Shown here one piece after another: positions 1 through 8,349 of a stretch of 64,000 nucleotides of DNA. Source of the DNA: Candidatus Propionivibrio aalborgensis (GTDB lineage: Bacteria; Pseudomonadota; Gammaproteobacteria; Burkholderiales; Rhodocyclaceae); contig NZ_FLQY01000246.1 in NCBI RefSeq assembly GCF_900089945.1, forward strand, positions 1-64,000, read 5' to 3'. Position 1 is the stretch's first letter, and each line of letters starts with the position of its first letter. The position numbers and the translations under genes were made by a program. The notes under the pieces are model-generated. The model was not told where the DNA came from. It made no database searches and saw nothing but the letters and a program-made list of their open reading frames with translations.

Positions 1-1
1 T

Positions 2-298
2 CTGAAAGAGAAAAATCTGATGCAGGCGGTGCCGATGCTGCTTGGCCAGGCGGATATCCGAGGTGGGCCGAACGCCGACAACCTCTCGATTGTCGTCGTG
101 CGCTGGGAAGACAGTTATGTCGAAGAAGGAGCCAGCACCTCCAGTGTCGTTTCTACGCAAACGATGTCACGAGACACGGTGACGACCAAGCTTGACCAAT
201 TCGGACGCAATCCGAAGTACAAGACTGAATTGACCGAGGATGAAATCGAGCGCGCAATCGATGAGATCCGCTCAACCATCCAGAAGTACTCAAAATAG
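2..298 (+). CDS. PP2C-family serine/threonine phosphatase, C-terminal end (5' truncated by window)
   Basis: Only the last 98 codons are in the window and the reading frame is open from base 2. The stretch [15 protein letters not shown] is the terminal DN-containing motif of PP2C phosphatases, in which the Asp helps bind catalytic metal. It is followed by a Ser/Thr-rich linker and an acidic helical tail (about residues 45-98) outside the catalytic fold. PP2C enzymes reverse Ser/Thr kinase phosphorylation. A kinase partner would be expected upstream but is not visible. The stop lies 8 bases before rph, so the two may be cotranscribed. The family call is fairly safe from the one motif; the substrate is unknown. 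Confidence 0.75.
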   Translation: MKEKNLMQAVPMLLGQADIRGGPNADNLSIVVVRWEDSYVEEGASTSSVVSTQTMSRDTVTTKLDQFGRNPKYKTELTEDEIERAIDEIRSTIQKYSK

Positions 299-306
299 GA
301 ATTTCC

Positions 307-1023
307 ATGCGCCCCAGCCAACGTCTGTCTTCGCAGCTTCGCACTGTCCGCATCACACGCAATTTCACCCGCTACGCCGAAGGCTCGGTGCTCATCGAAA
401 TGGGCCATACGCAGGTTCTATGCACCGCCAGTGTCGAGGAGTCGTTGCCGGGCTTCCTGCGGGGCAAGGGACAGGGCTGGGTTACTGCCGAATACGGCAT
501 GCTGCCGCGTTCGACGCACACGCGCACTGCGCGTGAAGCGGCCAAAGGCAAGCAGAGCGGTCGCACCCAGGAAATCCAGCGCCTGATTGGCCGTTCGCTG
601 CGCGCTGTGACTGACCTCAAAGCGCTGGGCGAGCGCCAGATCACGCTCGATTGCGACGTTCTGCAAGCCGATGGTGGCACCCGCTGCGCCTCAATCACCG
701 GTGCCTGGATAGCGCTCCGTGCCGCTTGTGCGCAGCTCGTGGCCCAGGGCAAGTTGCCTGAAAACCCGATTCGCGACCACGTAGCCGCAATTTCGGTGGG
801 GATCTACAAAGGGGTGCCGGTACTCGACCTCGACTACCCTGAGGATTCCGATTGCGATACCGACATGAATGTCGTGATGACCGGCGATAAGGGAATCGTC
901 GAGATTCAGGGGACAGCCGAGGGTGAGCCGTTCACCCGCACACAGATGGGACAGTTGATCGATCTTGCCGAAGCCGGCATTGATGAACTGGTTGCCCGAC
1001 AGAAAGCGGCACTCGTCGCATGA
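307..1023 (+). CDS. rph: Ribonuclease PH
   Basis: 238 residues, the normal length for RNase PH, a phosphorolytic 3'-5' exoribonuclease that trims tRNA 3' ends in the cytoplasm. The family pattern is present from the first residues (MRPSQR), with the phosphate-binding Arg at residue 86 in SGRTQEIQR and the acidic metal-site cluster [13 protein letters not shown] at 174-186. The ATG is preceded by an AGGAA ribosome-binding sequence with about 5-6 bases of spacing. It overlaps rdgB by four bases (ATGA), so translation of the two is probably coupled. No oddities seen. Confidence 0.97.
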   Translation: MRPSQRLSSQLRTVRITRNFTRYAEGSVLIEMGHTQVLCTASVEESLPGFLRGKGQGWVTAEYGMLPRSTHTRTAREAAKGKQSGRTQEIQRLIGRSLRAVTDLKALGERQITLDCDVLQADGGTRCASITGAWIALRAACAQLVAQGKLPENPIRDHVAAISVGIYKGVPVLDLDYPEDSDCDTDMNVVMTGDKGIVEIQGTAEGEPFTRTQMGQLIDLAEAGIDELVARQKAALVA

Positions 1024-1619
1024 AGCTTGTACTTGCGTCGAACAACACCAAGAAGCTCAAGGAACTCGGCGAGATCCTCACGCCGCTCGGCTGGGAGCTT
1101 ATTCCGCAAGCGCAGCTCGGTGTACCGGAAACGGACGAACCGCACTGCACTTTCGTCGAAAATGCCTTGGAGAAAGCCCGCCATGCCTCACGGCTGACCG
1201 GCCTGCCGGCACTCGCTGACGATTCAGGTTTGTGCGTCGAAGCTTTCGGTGGTGCGCCGGGCGTGCAATCGGCCCGCTACGCGCAGACGACGGCCGACGA
1301 CCCAAAATCGGATGCGCGTAACAACGCGAAGCTGTTGGCTGAGTTGGGCGAGCGCACGGATAGAAGGGCCCATTTTGTCGCGGTAATCGTCTTTGTGCGG
1401 CACGCTGATGATCCGCAGCCGATCATTGCCGAAGGTGAATGGCACGGTGAGATTCTCGCCGCAGAGCGCGGCATGGACGGCTTTGGCTACGATCCGCTGT
1501 TCTACATCCGCGAGCTCGACCAAACCTCCGCAGAACTCAGCGCCGAGGAGAAGAATCGCCGCTCGCACCGTGGGCAAGCCTTGGCGCGACTCGTCGAACG
1601 TCTGCAAACCCGACGTTGA
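1020..1619 (+). CDS. rdgB: dITP/XTP pyrophosphatase (non-canonical purine NTPase)
   Basis: 199 residues, full length. RdgB/HAM1 enzymes hydrolyse dITP, ITP and XTP to monophosphates and PPi, cleansing the nucleotide pool. Visible motifs are SNNTKKLKE at residues 7-15 (nucleotide binding), [10 protein letters not shown] around 66-75 containing the catalytic and metal aspartates, FGYDP at 155-159, and SHRGQAL at 182-188. The start overlaps the rph stop as ATGA. The stop overlaps the start of hemW by one base (TGATG). The rph-rdgB-hemW order is a common proteobacterial arrangement. Confidence 0.96.
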   Translation: MKLVLASNNTKKLKELGEILTPLGWELIPQAQLGVPETDEPHCTFVENALEKARHASRLTGLPALADDSGLCVEAFGGAPGVQSARYAQTTADDPKSDARNNAKLLAELGERTDRRAHFVAVIVFVRHADDPQPIIAEGEWHGEILAAERGMDGFGYDPLFYIRELDQTSAELSAEEKNRRSHRGQALARLVERLQTRR

Positions 1620-2878
1620 TGTCAGCCAGGAACGCTGCACGCGTCATCCCGATTGTTCCGCTGAGCAAGGCGCAGAGCCAGGCTGGAGGAAAACTCGAAT
1701 TTCGCAGCCCGCCTCCGCTTTCGCTCTACGTTCATATTCCGTGGTGCGTCCGAAAGTGCCCTTACTGCGACTTTAATTCGCATGAAGTGCGCGGCCAGAA
1801 GGCAGGCGAGGTCATCCCCGAGGCAGCCTATATCGGCGCATTGATTGCCGATCTCGAATCCGCCTTGCCGCTGGTCTGGGGGCGCAAGGTGTCGAGCATC
1901 TTCTTCGGCGGTGGTACGCCCAGCCTGCTGTCCGGGCAGGCGCTCGATGAATTGCTCACGGCCATCCGCACGCTCCTGCCGGTAGTGCCCGATGCCGAAG
2001 TCACGCTGGAAGCCAACCCCGGCACGGTTGAGGCTGAAAAATTCGCTGCTTTCCGCGAGGCCGGCATCAACCGTTTGTCGTTGGGTATTCAGAGCTTCAA
2101 CCCGAGCCATCTCAAGGCGCTCGGGCGAATCCACAGTGATAGCGATGCCCGGCGCGCCATCGAGATTGCGGCCAGCCACTTTGACAATTTCAATCTCGAT
2201 CTGATGTACGGGTTGCCTGGCCAAACGCTCGAGCAGGCTTTGGCCGATGTGGACAATGCGCTCGCCTTTTCCCCGCCGCACCTTTCATGCTATCAACTGA
2301 CGATTGAACCAAACACAGCCTTCGCTGCAGCGCCACCGATATTGCCCGATTCCGATCGTTGTGCCGACATGCAGGACGCCATCGAGGCAAAGCTGGCTGG
2401 AGCGGTGGGCTCGGCCGGCTTCACGCATTATGAAACTTCAGCCTTTGCGAGGCCGGGGCGGCAATGCCGACACAACCTCAACTACTGGCATTTTGGCGAC
2501 TACCTGGGAATAGGTGCGGGAGCGCATGGCAAACTGACCTTGCACGACCGTGTGTTGCGGCAGATGCGTTGGAAACAACCGAAACAATACATGGCGAAAG
2601 TTGCAGAAGGCGCTCCCGTGCAGGAGGAATTCTCGGTCGAAACTACCGGTCTTACTTTCGAATTCATGATGAACGCGCTGCGTCTGAATCGAGGATTTGA
2701 CGCGCGGCTTTTCGAATTGCGCACCTCGCTGCCACTGATTACCATCGAGAGCGAATTGCGCCGGGCTGTAGATGAAGGTTTGATCGAGCGCAAACCAGGG
2801 CATATCGCGCCAACGGATCGCGGACGACGCTATCTCAATCGTTTGCTGGAGATGTTCCTCGTCGAGCGCCCGACGTAG
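1619..2878 (+). CDS. hemW: HemW, radical SAM haem chaperone (formerly HemN-like coproporphyrinogen oxidase)
   Basis: About 419 residues from the ATG that overlaps the rdgB stop by one base. A TTG one codon upstream is the only other close start and is less likely. The radical SAM cluster motif CVRKCPYC gives Cys43, Cys47 and Cys50, followed by the SAM-binding FFGGGTPSLL. The HemN C-terminal domain occupies roughly residues 300-400. HemW binds haem and is thought to hand it to respiratory proteins; it lacks true coproporphyrinogen oxidase activity in characterised members. It is the last gene of the plus-strand operon and converges on the ankyrin gene 10 bases away. No clear intrinsic terminator is visible between them. 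Confidence 0.93.
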   Translation: MSARNAARVIPIVPLSKAQSQAGGKLEFRSPPPLSLYVHIPWCVRKCPYCDFNSHEVRGQKAGEVIPEAAYIGALIADLESALPLVWGRKVSSIFFGGGTPSLLSGQALDELLTAIRTLLPVVPDAEVTLEANPGTVEAEKFAAFREAGINRLSLGIQSFNPSHLKALGRIHSDSDARRAIEIAASHFDNFNLDLMYGLPGQTLEQALADVDNALAFSPPHLSCYQLTIEPNTAFAAAPPILPDSDRCADMQDAIEAKLAGAVGSAGFTHYETSAFARPGRQCRHNLNYWHFGDYLGIGAGAHGKLTLHDRVLRQMRWKQPKQYMAKVAEGAPVQEEFSVETTGLTFEFMMNALRLNRGFDARLFELRTSLPLITIESELRRAVDEGLIERKPGHIAPTDRGRRYLNRLLEMFLVERPT

Positions 2879-2888
2879 GCACTACTCG

Positions 2889-4037
2889 CTACTGCTTAAG
2901 CGATTCGACAGCTTCGTAAAGCCGGTTTTTGAGATCGTTTGCCGTCCCGCCCTGCGCCTCCTCCAGGCGTATCTGGCGCATCAGCTCGGCAATCTGGGCT
3001 TGCGTTGCGCGCTTGTTGACCGGGGTAATGGAGATCGAAGCAGCTCCGGTGGCTGGTTTTGGCGCGCCCAGCGTATTGACGGGCCGGCCATCGACCATTA
3101 CTTGCGCCCGCTCAACGCCCGGCCGGCCACGTTTGCCGGTAATCACGAGCGTTCTACTGGGTTGATAGGACCTGGGCATCTGTTGGCGCGCTGCAGCCTT
3201 CCGTGCCATTGCATTGCGTCTGAAGGCATTGACCGCCTCCAGCAGTTGCTTGTGCAAGGCTTCGCTCGGCCGCCCTTCGGCCTCCGCCTCGCGGATTTGT
3301 GCCAGCAGCATCTCGATTTCGGTCGGCGCTGAGCCCGATCTGCTGGCCTCGCCAAAGCTCTCCTTCGGCGCCTTGACGGCAATCGAGAATTCTTCGGGCG
3401 TCGAAATCATTTTACCCAGTCGATAATGATCGTAACGCATGGCCATCGTCAGCGCGGTGTCACCCCAATCGTTCCTTGATCGTGGATCGGCACCTGATTC
3501 AAGCAAAGTTTTGGTCAGGTCTTCACGACCTTCACGCGCGGCCAGGATGAGCGGGGTCGATTTATTGGGCGAACGCGCGTTGACCTCTGCGCCCTGTTCG
3601 ATCAAGTACCTGGCGAGTTCCTCGTGTCCATTGAACACGGCGTAATGGAGCGCTCCCCAGTGGTTTCCCTCGCGGTTAAGCACCGCGCCATGAGCGAGCA
3701 GCCATTTCACCGCTTCCAGATGTCCATTCCATGCGGCCAGTTGCAACGGCTGTTCACCATTCCGATTGGCGCGCCTGACATTGGCGCCACGCTCAAGAAA
3801 CAGGGTCATCATCGGGATGTTTCCGTGCCAGGCGGCAATCATCAGCCCCGAACCGAGCTGATTGGTCTGGAATTCAGGATTCAGGCCTTCATCCAGCCAA
3901 GCGGTGACCTTGCCGATATCATTCCGCTCGATCGCCCAGCTAAAGGTAATGGGATCAGGCAGAGCTGCCCACGTCGCTCCGCCAAACAAAAACAGCACAA
4001 CAAACAAAGTCCGACTGCCTCTGGTGATCAACTGCAT
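2889..4037 (-). CDS. Secreted or periplasmic ankyrin-repeat protein
   Basis: 382 residues. I chose the second ATG (4037) because a strong GGAGG (4047-4051, minus strand) sits 9 bases ahead of it, whereas the first ATG (4046) abuts the same GGAGG. A signal peptide is evident (TLFVVLFLFGGATWA, then ALPDP). About five ankyrin repeats follow (roughly residues 30-190), recognisable by NRNGEQPLQLAAWNGH, GNHWGALHYAVFNGH and PNKSTPLILAAREGR. The C-terminal third carries two similar helical segments, EMLLAQIREAEAEGRPSEAL and ELMRQIRLEEAQGGTAND, joined by a basic Pro/Arg linker. Ankyrin repeats mediate protein-protein contacts and no catalytic motif is seen. Divergent from the TonB-like gene, 71 bp away. 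Confidence 0.85.
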   Translation of the reverse strand: MQLITRGSRTLFVVLFLFGGATWAALPDPITFSWAIERNDIGKVTAWLDEGLNPEFQTNQLGSGLMIAAWHGNIPMMTLFLERGANVRRANRNGEQPLQLAAWNGHLEAVKWLLAHGAVLNREGNHWGALHYAVFNGHEELARYLIEQGAEVNARSPNKSTPLILAAREGREDLTKTLLESGADPRSRNDWGDTALTMAMRYDHYRLGKMISTPEEFSIAVKAPKESFGEASRSGSAPTEIEMLLAQIREAEAEGRPSEALHKQLLEAVNAFRRNAMARKAAARQQMPRSYQPSRTLVITGKRGRPGVERAQVMVDGRPVNTLGAPKPATGAASISITPVNKRATQAQIAELMRQIRLEEAQGGTANDLKNRLYEAVESLKQ

Positions 4038-4046
4038 CGAAAACAT

Positions 4047-4051
4047 CCTCC
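4047..4051 (-). promoter_or_regulatory. Ribosome-binding site (GGAGG) that decides the ankyrin-gene start
   Basis: The minus strand reads GGAGG followed by 9 bases and then ATG at 4037. Another ATG (4046) directly follows the GGAGG and would leave no spacing, so the downstream ATG is the better start. Confidence 0.7.
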
Positions 4052-4108
4052 ATCATCTTGACGCCCCACAAAATGTTACGCCGGGTTTTGTTGCACAATA
4101 GCAAGTCG

Positions 4109-4627
4109 ATGTCACTCCGTCTGATAACCGCTTTCGCGCTTTCGCTCGTCCTGCACGGCGGCCTGCTCCTTCCGGATATCCTGAAGCGCCTGTCTGTTGC
4201 CCCGCCCCGCCCGGCGCTTCAGGCCACTTTGCGGCTGCCACCAAAACGGGAAGAGCCGCCTGCCGAGCCATTGCTCAAAGATACAATCGCTACTAAAGAC
4301 ACGCCAGAAGTTGCCAAGACGCCTCCCCCAGCCCCTGCACCGCCAACAAAGAACGCTCTAGTCAAACGCGAGGTTCAGGAAGCGCAGAGAAAAATGTCGC
4401 AGTACGTATATTATCCACCCGAGGCCGTCACGCGTGGCATTGAAGGTGAAGTGCGACTAATCCTCAAACTTTCTGCCGATGGAAGCGTTGAAGACGTCGT
4501 CATCGCCGCAAGTAGCGGCCACCCCATTCTTGACAACGCCGCCATCAAAGCGGCCTACGCCATGGGCAAACTCACCGGCGTTACGTCGCGCGAACTCATC
4601 CTGCCAGTCAGCTTCCGGCTAGAGTAA
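4109..4627 (+). CDS. TonB-family energy-transducer protein (TonB C-terminal domain)
   Basis: 172 residues from the ATG at 4109, which begins [20 protein letters not shown], the usual short cytoplasmic tail plus a single inner-membrane helix with the TonB-like SxxxH (SLVLHGG). A Pro/Lys-rich periplasmic linker follows (residues about 40-95, [10 protein letters not shown]). The C-terminal domain has the [16 protein letters not shown] pattern, equivalent to the YP...A...EG.V of TonB. Such proteins couple proton-motive force to outer-membrane receptors, but no ExbB/ExbD or receptor is adjacent, so its partner is unknown. An in-frame ATG upstream at 4073 would give a basic leader and is less typical. 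Its 3' end overlaps convergent trmB by nine bases. Confidence 0.85.
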   Translation: MSLRLITAFALSLVLHGGLLLPDILKRLSVAPPRPALQATLRLPPKREEPPAEPLLKDTIATKDTPEVAKTPPPAPAPPTKNALVKREVQEAQRKMSQYVYYPPEAVTRGIEGEVRLILKLSADGSVEDVVIAASSGHPILDNAAIKAAYAMGKLTGVTSRELILPVSFRLE

Positions 4628-5344
4628 TTCATGCCTTCGACGGAATACAACATCCCAAACGTCATGACCCAGGCGCAAACCGCGCTGTTCGAACTTGGTG
4701 AGTGGGCGATGGTCGGGACGAGGCGCAAAATCCTTCGCCGTATTTTCCAGCACAGGTTCGGCTGACAGGACTTCAAGCATCTGGTGGGCGTAATCCTCCC
4801 AGTCGGTCGCGCAATGAATGTAAGCGCCGGGTGCGAGCCGGCTGGCGATCAGCGCAACCAGCGGTGGCTGGATCAGACGCCGCTTGTGATGGCGAGCCTT
4901 CGGCCATGGGTCGGGGAAGAAGATATGCACACCGGACAGGGTGCCGGGTTGAATCATGTCGCGCAGGACCTCTACGGCATCGTGCTGGATAATGCGCTGG
5001 TTGCTGAGTCCGGCTTCGGCGACCAGCTTGCACAGATTTCCCACGCCTGGCGTATGCACCTCAATTCCGAGATAGTCGTTTTGCGGATTGGCTGCCGCAA
5101 TTGCTGCCGATGTTTCACCCATCCCGAATCCGATTTCGAAGATGCAGGGCGAAGCGCGTCCGAATATGGCTGTCAGATCGATCTGCACAGGTGCATACGG
5201 CACACCAATCCTGGCCATCAACTCCTTGTGGTAGCGATGCTGGGCATTGGAAACACGTCCCTGGCGAAGCACGTAGCTGCGAATGTGACGAGGCGCCTTG
5301 TCGGCCTCATTTGCCGCATGCAAGTTCTCACACAGCGCGTTCAC
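4619..5344 (-). CDS. trmB: tRNA (guanine-N7-)-methyltransferase
   Basis: 241 residues, normal for TrmB, which makes m7G46 in the tRNA variable loop using SAM. Key motifs: RSYVLRQGR near residue 22, the SAM-binding EIGFGMG at 70-76, [14 protein letters not shown] from 143 (catalytic and tRNA-binding), and [11 protein letters not shown] near the C terminus. The stop codon lies inside the end of the convergent TonB-like gene. It is two bases downstream of thiG, in the thiS-thiG-trmB order seen in many betaproteobacteria. Confidence 0.96.
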   Translation of the reverse strand: MNALCENLHAANEADKAPRHIRSYVLRQGRVSNAQHRYHKELMARIGVPYAPVQIDLTAIFGRASPCIFEIGFGMGETSAAIAAANPQNDYLGIEVHTPGVGNLCKLVAEAGLSNQRIIQHDAVEVLRDMIQPGTLSGVHIFFPDPWPKARHHKRRLIQPPLVALIASRLAPGAYIHCATDWEDYAHQMLEVLSAEPVLENTAKDFAPRPDHRPLTKFEQRGLRLGHDVWDVVFRRRHELL

Positions 5345-5346
5345 GG

Positions 5347-6141
5347 TCAGGAGCCAATCAGTCCGACGGTCGGTGATGATGGGTCGGCCGAGTAGTATTT
5401 GCGCGCCATGCGCCCGGCGCAGAAAGCCTCTCGTCCGGCCTCAACGGCTTTCTTCATGGCGCTGCCCATCAGTACGGGATTCCTGGCGTGCGCGATGGCG
5501 GTATTCATCAGCACGCCGTCACAACCGAGCTCCATGGCAATGGTTGCATCCGATGCAGTCCCCACGCCAGCGTCGACAAGTACCGGCACCTTGGCATTGT
5601 CGATGATCAAGCGCAGGTTCCAGGGATTGACAATGCCCATGCCGGAGCCGATCAGCGATGCCAAAGGCATGACTGCGACACAGCCGATTTCCTCAAGCAT
5701 CTTGGCCTGTATGGGGTCATCGGCGCAGTACACCATCACATCGAAACCATCCTTGACTAGCGTTTCCGCGGCCTTCAGTGTCTCCGGCATATTCGGGAAA
5801 AGGTTGGTCGGATCCCCCAGCACTTCCAGCTTGCAGAGCGAATGACCGTCGAGCAGTTCCCGTCCCAGGCGCAGCGTGCGCACGGCGTCCTCGGCCGTAA
5901 AACAGCCCGCCGTATTGGGCAGAATGGTAAATTCAGAAACAGGCAGCGCATCGAGCAGATTCGGCTCACTGGAATTCTGGCCGATGTTCACGCGTCGGAT
6001 GGCAACCGTAATGATTTCGGCACCCGATGCGTCGATCGCCGCGCGCGTTTGGTCGAAATCCCTGTATTTTCCAGTCCCGACAAGAAGTCGCGAGCGGTAC
6101 GTTTTTCCAGCGATCGTCAGGCTGTGCTCTGGGGTATTCAT
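5347..6141 (-). CDS. thiG: Thiazole synthase
   Basis: 264 residues from the ATG at 6141 ([20 protein letters not shown]), which matches the usual ThiG N terminus. ATGs at 6159 and 6165 would add eight residues and cannot be excluded. ThiG is a TIM barrel that builds the thiazole phosphate of thiamin from 1-deoxy-D-xylulose 5-phosphate, dehydroglycine and ThiS-thiocarboxylate. Visible motifs are [10 protein letters not shown], the Schiff-base lysine in CKLEVLGDP, and the phosphate-binding [11 protein letters not shown] and GVLMNTAIA. Directly downstream of thiS and probably in one operon with it. Confidence 0.96.
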   Translation of the reverse strand: MNTPEHSLTIAGKTYRSRLLVGTGKYRDFDQTRAAIDASGAEIITVAIRRVNIGQNSSEPNLLDALPVSEFTILPNTAGCFTAEDAVRTLRLGRELLDGHSLCKLEVLGDPTNLFPNMPETLKAAETLVKDGFDVMVYCADDPIQAKMLEEIGCVAVMPLASLIGSGMGIVNPWNLRLIIDNAKVPVLVDAGVGTASDATIAMELGCDGVLMNTAIAHARNPVLMGSAMKKAVEAGREAFCAGRMARKYYSADPSSPTVGLIGS

Positions 6142-6170
6142 GGTTCTTTCGTCACTCATCAGCAAATAAA

Positions 6171-6371
6171 CTAGCCGCCGCCAACAGCGACCACAATCTC
6201 AATGCAGTCACCGGAAACCAACTCAACGTCGGCATGGCGGCTACGCGGCACAATCTCTCCGTTACATTCAACAGCGATGCGCTTGCCGGTATAGCCTAGC
6301 GCCTCGACCAGTGCAGCCACCGTTAGGGGGGCGGGGAATTGGCGGGTCTCGCCATTGATTGTGATTTCCAT
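6171..6371 (-). CDS. thiS: Sulfur carrier protein ThiS
   Basis: 66 residues with a ubiquitin-like fold pattern ([24 protein letters not shown]) ending in the GG needed for C-terminal adenylation and thiocarboxylation; here the tail is VVAVGGG. It donates sulfur to ThiG for thiamin thiazole formation. It is the first gene of the thiS-thiG-trmB group. The preceding bases contain a GGTGATAG stretch, not a strong Shine-Dalgarno sequence. Confidence 0.94.
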   Translation of the reverse strand: MEITINGETRQFPAPLTVAALVEALGYTGKRIAVECNGEIVPRSRHADVELVSGDCIEIVVAVGGG

Positions 6372-6477
6372 GGGGGTAAGATTCTATCACCCTGCCTGAT
6401 CGGTCGCCTCGTCGAGCCGTCTTCGACCCGGACTGCGAAGGAGCGAGGATTGCAATTGCTGAACGGTGCCAGGTGAC

Positions 6478-6551
6478 TGGAGCGGGCGATGGGAATCGAA
6501 CCCACGGCTCTAGCTTGGGAAGCTAGGGTATTACCATTATACGACGCCCGC
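6478..6551 (-). tRNA. tRNA-Gly (anticodon CCC)
   Basis: On the minus strand the acceptor stem GCGGGCG pairs with CGCCCGC, followed by discriminator T and an encoded CCA. The anticodon stem CTAGC/GCTAG encloses the 7-base loop TTCCCAA, giving anticodon CCC after U33. The T arm contains GGTTCGATTCC. Total length is 74 bases including CCA. It reads GGG glycine codons. Confidence 0.95.
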
Positions 6552-6565
6552 AAAAGCAGTCGGGC

Positions 6566-6595
6566 ATTCTACGATGCTTCGGCCTGCTTCCACAA
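6566..6595 (-). promoter_or_regulatory. Likely promoter of tRNA-Gly
   Basis: On the minus strand a -35-like TTGTGG (6595-6590) is separated by 18 bases from a -10-like TAGAAT (6571-6566), which ends 14 bases before the tRNA 5' end. The match to a housekeeping sigma promoter is reasonable and is an inference from spacing and sequence only. Confidence 0.4.
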
Positions 6596-6741
6596 CTCCG
6601 AGCGCTGTGCGGGATTCGTTCGAGAGTGGACGATAATAGGCAAGGGCCATTAGAGTCCAGGCGGCGAACGACGCAAGCGGCGCCGTCTGACGAGCGGGAT
6701 ACAGCGGGATACAATGTCGATCCTAGTTATGGAGCAAGGTA

Positions 6742-7545
6742 TTGCCTTCACTGCCCACTGAGCCCAGCACTGATCTTGGGATTCATCAGAACGCGCAGCC
6801 CCGTTCCTATGTGCGCCAACTGGCATTACAGGGCGCTGCTGCATTGGCCGTGCTTTCACTGGCGTGGCCTTACTTTGGCATCAGGGACGAAGTTCTGCCT
6901 TGGCCGGCAACCGCTGCAGCCATCGGCGGGGCCGCCCTGCTGATCGCAATACTCACGCACCAACCCTGGTGGTGGCGGTTGATCCACGCATCTTTCGCCC
7001 CGCTGGGATGGGGTGTAGCCACGCTGGCGATTGATCCGGGTTGGTTCTTGCTGGCTTTCATTCTGATGCTGCTTGTATATCGCGGTGCAGTCACTGGTCA
7101 GATACCCCTCTTCCTTTCGAACAACGAGACTGCATCCGCTCTTGCCGCACTGGTCCCAGAGCGTCCGGGCACGCGCTTCATCGATCTGGGTGCCGGCGTC
7201 GGTAGCGTACTGCGGCCGCTAGCCAGATTCCATCGGGATGCACAGTTCACCGGGATCGAGAATGCGCCGGCGACCTGGCTTGCCGGCTATTTGTTGACGG
7301 CCGGTCTGACAAACTGCGACTGGCGATGGGGTGATTTTTGGCGCGTAAATCTTGCTGAATACGATGTGGTTTACGCTTTTCTTTCTCCTGCCCCCATGCC
7401 TGCACTCTGGGAAAAGGTTTTGCGCGAGATGCATCCGGGGAGTCTTTTCATTAGCAACAGCTTTCCCGTGCCGGGAGTTGAAGCCAAGCACGTGATCGAG
7501 ATTGACGATGCCAGGGGAACCCGGCTGTATTGCTACAGGCGCTGA
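6742..7545 (+). CDS. Membrane-anchored class I SAM-dependent methyltransferase
   Basis: 267 residues from a TTG start; GGAG (6731-6734) lies seven bases ahead. The N-terminal half (about residues 25-120) holds three or four hydrophobic helices, including ALQGAAALAVLSLAWPYFG and FLLAFILMLLVYRGAV. The C-terminal half carries SAM motif I, FIDLGAGVGSVLRPL, around residue 150, followed by GIENAPATW. Substrate unknown. The membrane segment suggests a lipid, quinone or membrane-protein target but nothing adjacent confirms this. It does not appear to be part of the polysaccharide locus. Confidence 0.78.
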   Translation: MPSLPTEPSTDLGIHQNAQPRSYVRQLALQGAAALAVLSLAWPYFGIRDEVLPWPATAAAIGGAALLIAILTHQPWWWRLIHASFAPLGWGVATLAIDPGWFLLAFILMLLVYRGAVTGQIPLFLSNNETASALAALVPERPGTRFIDLGAGVGSVLRPLARFHRDAQFTGIENAPATWLAGYLLTAGLTNCDWRWGDFWRVNLAEYDVVYAFLSPAPMPALWEKVLREMHPGSLFISNSFPVPGVEAKHVIEIDDARGTRLYCYRR

Positions 7546-7599
7546 CTGCGCCAACTCTGGAGCACAACGCCCGTAGACTGGGTTCAGCCTAAATGAGGT

Positions 7600-7605
7600 T
7601 ATGAT
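7600..7605 (+). promoter_or_regulatory. phaM: Possible -10 element upstream of phaM
   Basis: TATGAT matches the -10 consensus at five of six positions. The best -35-like sequence (TAGACT, 7574-7579) is weak and 20 bases away. It would place transcription start near 7612, just before the hairpins at 7618-7663. Confidence 0.3.
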
Positions 7606-7617
7606 AGCCACACGCCC

Positions 7618-7663
7618 CGCTATCGACTTGGGGCTTGGCAAGTCCGGTAGCGAAGTATTTCGC
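7618..7663 (+). promoter_or_regulatory. Two adjacent hairpins in the phaM leader
   Basis: Left arm CGCTATCGACTT (7618-7629) pairs with AAGTCCGGTAGCG (7640-7652) across a 10-base loop, with one bulge and a G-T pair. It is directly followed by the perfect 5-bp hairpin GCGAA-GTAT-TTCGC (7650-7663), so the two are partly mutually exclusive. No T-run follows, so this is not an ordinary intrinsic terminator. It lies 36 bases upstream of phaM. Confidence 0.35.
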
Positions 7664-7698
7664 TTAGGAGTTCCTCATACAACGATTGGAGCGACAAC

Positions 7699-8208
7699 AT
7701 GACGACAAACAGTCCCCCGAACAATCCGCTGGAATTCGCTCAGAACCTGTGGGGGAAAATGGGTTTTTCCCTGCCAGGGATGGTCACTCCGACCTTCGAC
7801 GTGAATGAGCTGGAAAAACGGCTGGTTGATCTGAAAGCGGTTGAAGGTTGGTTGAAGATGAATCTGTCGATGTTGCAGATGACCATCCAAACGCTGGAAA
7901 TGCAGTGCACCACGCTCAATGCCGTCAAACAAATGAGCAACATCAAGCCTGATTTGGGATCTATGCCAACGCTCCCATTCACCAAGCCCACCGCTACCAA
8001 ACCAACTGCCACCAAGCCCTCCGTTTCCGAGCCGCCGGCTAAACCCGGCGAAAAAGATGGCGTGGGAGATGCGCTTCAGGCGACCATGTGGCCATGGGCG
8101 TTGATGCAACAAATCCAAACGCAAATGCAGGAGGCGATGGAAAAGCAAGTCGCTTCAGCGACAGAACCAGAAAAGTCCTCCGACAAGCCGAGCAAGAATT
8201 CGTCCTGA
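7699..8208 (+). CDS. phaM: PhaM-type polyhydroxyalkanoate granule-associated protein
   Basis: 169 residues. The N-terminal half has the PhaM family pattern: NPLEFAQNLWGKMG, LPGMVTPTFDVNELEKRL, then a helical stretch LKAVEGWLKMNLSMLQMTIQ followed by LEMQCTTL. The C-terminal part is Pro/Thr/Lys-rich (TKPTATKPTATKPSVSEPP), as in PhaM proteins, which in Ralstonia bind PHA synthase, granules and DNA. This family is found largely in betaproteobacteria and supports that placement. GGAGCG lies 7-8 bases before the ATG. It stands alone, transcribed away from the methyltransferase gene. Confidence 0.82.
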   Translation: MTTNSPPNNPLEFAQNLWGKMGFSLPGMVTPTFDVNELEKRLVDLKAVEGWLKMNLSMLQMTIQTLEMQCTTLNAVKQMSNIKPDLGSMPTLPFTKPTATKPTATKPSVSEPPAKPGEKDGVGDALQATMWPWALMQQIQTQMQEAMEKQVASATEPEKSSDKPSKNSS

Positions 8209-8349
8209 AGGCGACTGCGCAATTCGCTGGTTCTCCTCAAGCTAATCACAGTGCACTACCCTGCGCCGCTGGTTCAGACGCGCAAGAATGCTTGATTCTC
8301 GGGGTTTCGTGCGCGTCACTGATATTGAATCCCGTGGGGATTACGTGTA

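Larger units (their letters stand above)
6372..6741. other. Intergenic stretch holding only tRNA-Gly
   Basis: This 370-base gap between thiS and the membrane methyltransferase contains the tRNA-Gly(CCC) gene and its likely promoter. In the remaining parts (6372-6477 and 6600-6741) I see no convincing coding frame, repeat or strong hairpin. A promoter for the divergent methyltransferase gene should lie in 6600-6741 but no clear -35/-10 pair stands out. Confidence 0.5.
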
